In this document: positions 60,586 through 64,000 of the stretch, piece by piece
Layout of the letters: each line of letters starts with the position of its first letter
Position numbering within the stretch: the stretch's first letter is position 1
Assembly: GCF_025165795.1 (NCBI RefSeq)
Contig: NZ_JAJAGO010000018.1
Coordinates: 1 to 64,000 of the forward strand
DNA length: 64,000 nt
Source: Streptomyces gossypii
Lineage (GTDB): Bacteria; Actinomycetota; Actinomycetes; Streptomycetales; Streptomycetaceae
Direction: 5' to 3'
The notes under the pieces: model-generated
Databases searched by the model: none
What the model saw: only the letters and a program-made list of their open reading frames with translations
Told to the model about the DNA's origin: nothing
Translations under genes and position numbers: made by a program

Positions 60586-60604
60586 ACGATCGCGCTACGA
60601 TCGT
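60586..60604. promoter_or_regulatory. LysR-type operator candidate
   Basis: ACGATCG-CGCTA-CGATCGT, a perfect 7-bp inverted repeat around 5 bp, lies between the divergent LysR and DHFR-like genes, 25 bp before the LysR start. It is a probable autoregulatory and divergon operator. Confidence 0.5.
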
Positions 60605-60628
60605 TTAGCTGAACTCAAGGGAGCGGTA

Positions 60629-61528
60629 TTGCTGGAACGGTACGAGATCGAGGCGTTCCTGACGCTGGCCGAGGAGCTGCATTTCGGCCGCACCGCCGCA
60701 CGGCTGGGAGTCACCACCGGCCGGGTGAGCCAGACCGTCAAGAAGCTGGAGCGCATGGTCGGCGCGCCGCTGTTCGAGCGCACCAGCCGTCAGGTGCGCC
60801 TGACGGCGATCGGCCGGCAGCTGGCCGACGACCTGACCCCGCTGGTCGCCGGGGTGAACGAGGCCGTGCGCCGGGCGGTCGACGCCGGACGCGGCATCAC
60901 CGGGGAACTGCGCGTGGGGTTCCTCAGCGGAGTCGCCGGACAACTGCTGCTCAAGGCGGTCGCGTTGTTCGCCAAGCGGCACCCCGACTGCGAGGTCCAC
61001 ATCCATGAGGCGCAGGGCCATGACGCCGTCACCCGCCTCAGAAGTGGTGCCCTCGACGTCCTGATCACCGACATCCTCATCGCCGCACAGCCCGGTGTGG
61101 TGGCCGGGCCGGTCCTGCTGTCCGAGCCGCGGCTGCTGGCGGTGGCGACCGGGCACGCGCTGGCCGGCCGCCAGGCGGTGTCGGTGGAGGAACTGGCGGA
61201 TCACCCCGTGGTCCTGGTGCCCGCCGACATGCCCGAGGCTTTCCGTGCCGACCGGAACCCGGCGGTCACGCCGTCGGGCGCGCCGGTGCCGCGCGGTCCC
61301 CGTGCCGCCAGCTTCACCGAGACCCTCACCCTGGTCGCCTTCGGCCGTGGCGTCTTCCCCGTCGGCGACAACGTCGCCCGGATCTACCCGCGCCCCGACG
61401 TCGTCTACCTGCCCTTCACCGACGCCCCACCGATCCGGTGGGGCCCCATGTGGCTGAAGACCAACACCACTCACCGCGTCCGCGAGTTCGTTCAAGCGGC
61501 AGACGACGCCTGCCGCCTCGGTCAGTAG
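60629..61528 (+). CDS. LysR-family transcriptional regulator
   Basis: A 299-residue LysR regulator. The HTH is at about 1-60 (LLERYEIEAFLTLAEELHFG, then GVTTGRVSQTVKKLERMVGA), and the ligand domain contains GELRVGFLSGVAGQLLL. The start is TTG 60629, because AAGGGAG precedes it at the right distance and the family begins just before the ExxAFLxLAEE helix. It is divergent from the DHFR-like/hydrolase operon. The effector is unknown. Confidence 0.88.
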   Translation: MLERYEIEAFLTLAEELHFGRTAARLGVTTGRVSQTVKKLERMVGAPLFERTSRQVRLTAIGRQLADDLTPLVAGVNEAVRRAVDAGRGITGELRVGFLSGVAGQLLLKAVALFAKRHPDCEVHIHEAQGHDAVTRLRSGALDVLITDILIAAQPGVVAGPVLLSEPRLLAVATGHALAGRQAVSVEELADHPVVLVPADMPEAFRADRNPAVTPSGAPVPRGPRAASFTETLTLVAFGRGVFPVGDNVARIYPRPDVVYLPFTDAPPIRWGPMWLKTNTTHRVREFVQAADDACRLGQ

Positions 61529-61530
61529 GG

Positions 61531-61620
61531 AAAAGACGGTACGCGCGGTGAGTCGGCCGCCGAGTTCGGCGAGCCGCTTGCGTATGCCGTCGAGTCCGCC
61601 GGGCAGTCCACCGTTCGCGG
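61531..61620 (-). pseudogene. fragment 1 of a histidine-kinase C-terminus
   Basis: On the minus strand this reads GGLDGIRKRLAELGGRLTAR, the conserved G3-region segment of NarL/DesK-type sensor kinases. It is joined directly to the truncated ABC gene and runs without a stop into the LysR gene antisense. Positions 61547-61596 are a near copy of 63200-63249. It is a remnant, not a working gene. Confidence 0.6.
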
Positions 61621-62821
61621 TCAGCCCCGATCCTCCTGGGCGAGGGTGCTCTTGCCGGCACCGTTCTCGCCCACCAGGGCAATGACTTCACCGCGCTTGA
61701 GGTCCAGGCTGACGCTGTCGAGCGCGGGGCGGTCGGCGCCGGGATAGGTGAAGAAGACGTCCGTAGCGCTGATCAGCTGCGGCCCGTCCCCGGCGACCTG
61801 GGCCGAACCGCAGCGGGCCGTCCACGGTTTGGCCACCGCGAGGAAGCGGGCCCAGTCGTCCAGGGAAAGGGAGATGCGGAACAGCCTCGCTCCATCCGGC
61901 CACTCGCCACCAGGAGGACGAGCACACCCCAGGTCGCGGCGGTGCCGACGGCGGTGAGCGCGTCGCCGATGCCCTGTACCACCAGGGCCTGCCGGGTGGC
62001 CTTGAGCTGTTCGGCCTCCAGGTGGCCGGAGACGATGCGGTACTGGTGGATGAGGAAACCGGCCATGGTGCCGGCGCGGACCTCATCGGCCGTGTTGCGC
62101 TCGGTGGTATAGCAGCGGAAGACCGAACGGAGCCGGGAGTCGGCAGGGTTGCGGTGGTGGGCAGCGTGCTCGATCCGTGCCCCCGTACTGCGCCCCAGGC
62201 GCACGGGATGACCGAGGCGACGAGCAGGGGCAGCATCATCGGGTGCAGGACGGTGACGACGGTTGCGGCGGCGGCCATCTGGGCGGCGGCCGAGGTCAGC
62301 AGCTGGGCTTCGAGGATGAGTTCGCCGGTCTTCTCCGCACCGTCGGACGCGGCGGCGAGGGCATCCTCGAAGCCGGGGTCCTCGTATGCGGCCAGCTCGG
62401 CGGCGGTGGCCGCGGCGATCACCTTCAGGTCGGCCTCCCGTACGGCTCTTGGGGCGAGCCGGGCGGCGGGCGCGCGGGCGGCGGCATCCAGCAGGTAGCG
62501 GCCAGACGCGGCGAGGGCGAGCACCACCACGGCGGTCAGGTTGTCGCCAAGACCGGCAGCGATGTCGTCTCCGGTGAACACGGCCGCCAGCACCCGGGTG
62601 GTGGCCGCCAGCGCCGTCGAGGTGAAGGCTGCGGCGCCGAGCTGGCAGAGGGCCAGGGCAATGACGGCCCGGCGGTCGGTGCGCCAGCCGAGCCGGATCG
62701 CTTCCATGAGGGTGTGGGGCAGACGGCGGGCCATCGCCCAGGTGGCCAGGTTGACGCTTGCCTCGAAGTGCGGATCGGAGGCAAGACGCATCACGGGCGG
62801 CGAGGATACGGAAGAATTCAC
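61621..62821 (-). pseudogene. frameshifted ABC transporter (permease-ATPase fusion)
   Basis: The 5' part encodes a membrane domain (LPHTLMEAIRLGWRTDRRAV, AALAASGRYLLDAAARA-like hydrophobic helices). The frame shifts near a C5 run at 62180-62184 (after CAWGAVRG), continues as RIEHAAHHRNPADSRLRSVF in a second frame, shifts again near 61885, and then reads DVFFTYPGADRPALDSVSLD and Walker A GENGAGKSTLA before stopping at 61621. The rest of the ATPase is deleted. It is a dead multidrug/peptide-type exporter; two independent frameshifts plus truncation make sequencing error unlikely. Confidence 0.85.
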
Positions 62822-63109
62822 GAGCCCATCACGGGCCCAACGGGGTGTCCGGGCAACGGGATTGTTGCGTCGCGCTGGGGATCGTCCCTGGTCGCCCGCG
62901 GTCGCAGGCCAGCACCACGGCCCGGGGTTTCACCCGTTCGGGTGAGGCTGTGGTCCGGGGTGAGAGGCGCGGCCCCAGCTGTGGACTGCGCAAGTTCAGA
63001 GCGGTCTACGGCACGGCGAGGACTGGTAGCCAGGGCCGGTCGACGGCGTCGCCGATGTCCCGGCCGACCGCACCCTCGGGAACCTCCGCCCAGGCGTGAG
63101 CGGCATCGG
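62822..63109. other. intergenic region, no gene recognised
   Basis: Between the ABC pseudogene and kinase fragment 2. No frame has a recognisable domain or ribosome binding site. It probably belongs to the same decayed locus. Confidence 0.4.
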
Positions 63110-63330
63110 GGAGAAGCGGGCACCGAGCACCGTCAGGGCTCTGCCGCCGAAAGGAACCGTGGCCAGGAGGCGTGTGCCGTCGCCGGGGGCGCTGGTGGCG
63201 GTGAGTTGGCCGCCGAGTTCGGCCAGGCGCTTGCGCAGGCCGTCGAGTCGCGAAGACCGTGCGACTCCTCGGCCACGAAGCCACGTGCGCCCGTTCCGGC
63301 CTGGACGGCCGATGCCCCGCGCGATCACTC
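63110..63330 (-). pseudogene. fragment 2 of a histidine-kinase C-terminus
   Basis: The minus strand reads SRLDGLRKRLAELGGQLTAT, then SAPGDGTRLLATVPFGGRA, the end of an HATPase domain of a NarL/DesK-type kinase. The upstream G1/N boxes and phosphoacceptor domain are absent. Its core (63200-63249) is about 90 percent identical by eye to fragment 1 at 61547-61596. The two fragments flank the ABC pseudogene. Confidence 0.65.
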
Positions 63331-63483
63331 CGGTGGTGCGGGGGCGGTAGCGTCCCGGCCGAACTAAGATGCGGTGTTCGGCGCGGGCATCGAGGACTAT
63401 CTGTAGCTGTCACGGATGGGTCCGAGTCAGAGGGCATGGCCGCATGGCCGCCTCCAGGCACGTTTGGCACGATCTCGGTCGGT

Positions 63484-63518
63484 GGGTAGCCCGAGGGGAT
63501 CTCGCCCTCGGGCTACCC
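63484..63518 (-). terminator. terminator of the GlxA/AraC gene
   Basis: Perfect 14-bp stem, 63484-63497 with 63505-63518, and a 7-nt loop (core TAGCCCGAGGG). It lies 6 bp past the stop of the AraC-type gene, and its symmetry would also stop plus-strand reading. Confidence 0.8.
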
Positions 63519-63523
63519 GACCA

Positions 63524-64000
63524 TCAGGTTTGACTGAAGGTGCGTCGGTAGGCGCCGGGCGTGGTGCCCAGATGCGCCCGGAAGCGGCGGCGCAGGTTGA
63601 CTGCCGAGGTGAGTCCGACGCGGGTGGCGATGGCTTCGACCGGAAGGTCGGTCTGCTCCAGCAATACTCGTGCTGCGTTGATGCGTTGGCCGAGCAGCCA
63701 GTGTCCGGGGCTGGTGCCGAGCTGTTCTGTGAACCGCCGGGCGAGGGTACGGCTGGACAGTCCGGCGCGTTCGGCGAGGCGGTCGAGGGTGAGTCGGGTG
63801 TCGAGCCGGGAGGTGGCCCACTCCAGCAGTGGCGCCAGTGACGCGTCCGCCTTGGCTGGTGCGGGCTGTGCTGCGTACTGGAGTTGGCTGCCCTCCCGGT
63901 GTGGCGGCAGGACCATGTTTCTGGCGATCTGGGTGGCGTAGGCCGCGCCGTGGTCGGAGCGTACGAGGTGCAGGCACAGGTCGATGCCCGCGCCGGTTCC
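63524..64000 (-). CDS. GlxA-family AraC-type regulator (3' part, cut by window edge)
   Basis: The C-terminal 158 residues of a GATase1-like/AraC regulator. The end of the DJ-1/PfpI-type domain is visible (GAGIDLCLHLVRSDHGAAYA, then ATQIARNMVLPPHREG). It is followed by the two AraC helix-turn-helices: LTLDRLAERAGLSSRTLARR (about 68-87 of the visible part) and the second near LPVEAIATRVGLTSAVNLRR. The start is beyond 64000. The visible frame is intact. Confidence 0.9.
   Translation of the reverse strand, partial: GTGAGIDLCLHLVRSDHGAAYATQIARNMVLPPHREGSQLQYAAQPAPAKADASLAPLLEWATSRLDTRLTLDRLAERAGLSSRTLARRFTEQLGTSPGHWLLGQRINAARVLLEQTDLPVEAIATRVGLTSAVNLRRRFRAHLGTTPGAYRRTFSQT

Noticed and set aside
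62996..63328. Kinase fragment 2 as a small functional gene
   Set aside because: It lacks phosphoacceptor, N and G1 boxes; only the terminal G-region of a kinase is present.

Overview
The window is high-GC, gene-dense DNA with strong third-position GC bias, GTG/TTG starts, GTGA/ATGA overlaps and many WhiJ/BldB-type regulator modules. It is typical of a Streptomyces-like actinomycete chromosome. About 60 genes, two pseudogene remnants, one convincing MITE and one MITE-like element are visible. I see no tRNA, rRNA or CRISPR array. All calls are by eye from sequence and translation; nothing was searched.

Layout. 1-570 is GC-rich and has no recognisable gene. 571-5322 holds glycerate kinase, a HTH/Clp-N pair on a probable leaderless promoter, a MITE-like repeat, an FAD oxidoreductase and an inositol-phosphatase-family enzyme. 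5360-6951 is a first WhiJ-type module: a small divergent protein, an XRE-DUF5753 regulator and DUF397. A gamma-glutamyltransferase, a LysR pair and a lipoate ligase follow. 12158-18413 is a tightly coupled minus-strand operon for reductive pyrimidine breakdown: beta-ureidopropionase, aminotransferase, dihydropyrimidinase, F420-type LLM enzyme and NCS1 permease. 18546-28675 carries a secreted gamma-glutamyltransferase, an SGNH hydrolase, exonuclease III, an MBL protein, a PcaD-PcaC fusion, a 179-bp MITE and a ROK kinase pair. 29342-33139 is a sugar ABC importer with a GntR regulator. 33273-35035 is a second WhiJ-type module, whose partner is an AbaA-like HATPase with a TTA codon.

35957-43776 is a carbohydrate locus. 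KDPG aldolase, KDG kinase and a ROK repressor read left; a sugar-binding lipoprotein, two permeases and a GH1 beta-glucosidase read right. 43869-47488 is the allantoin block (allantoicase, allantoinase, IclR-type AllR) with three 15-bp operator-like boxes between allB and allR. A nearly identical box fills the -35/-10 spacer of malate synthase (aceB) at 53335-53349. This joins allantoin-derived glyoxylate to its entry into the TCA cycle. Between them lie a Ser/Thr kinase, a MobA-like nucleotidyltransferase, a DedA protein and a two-component system.

55244-64000 is more accessory. It has a MerR regulator, a hydrolase behind tandem TetR-like operators and a third WhiJ-type module homologous to the first, including a 59-residue DUF397 gene. 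A LysR/DHFR-like/hydrolase cluster follows, then a frameshifted ABC exporter pseudogene flanked by two fragments of a histidine-kinase C-terminus, and a GlxA/AraC regulator cut by the window edge.
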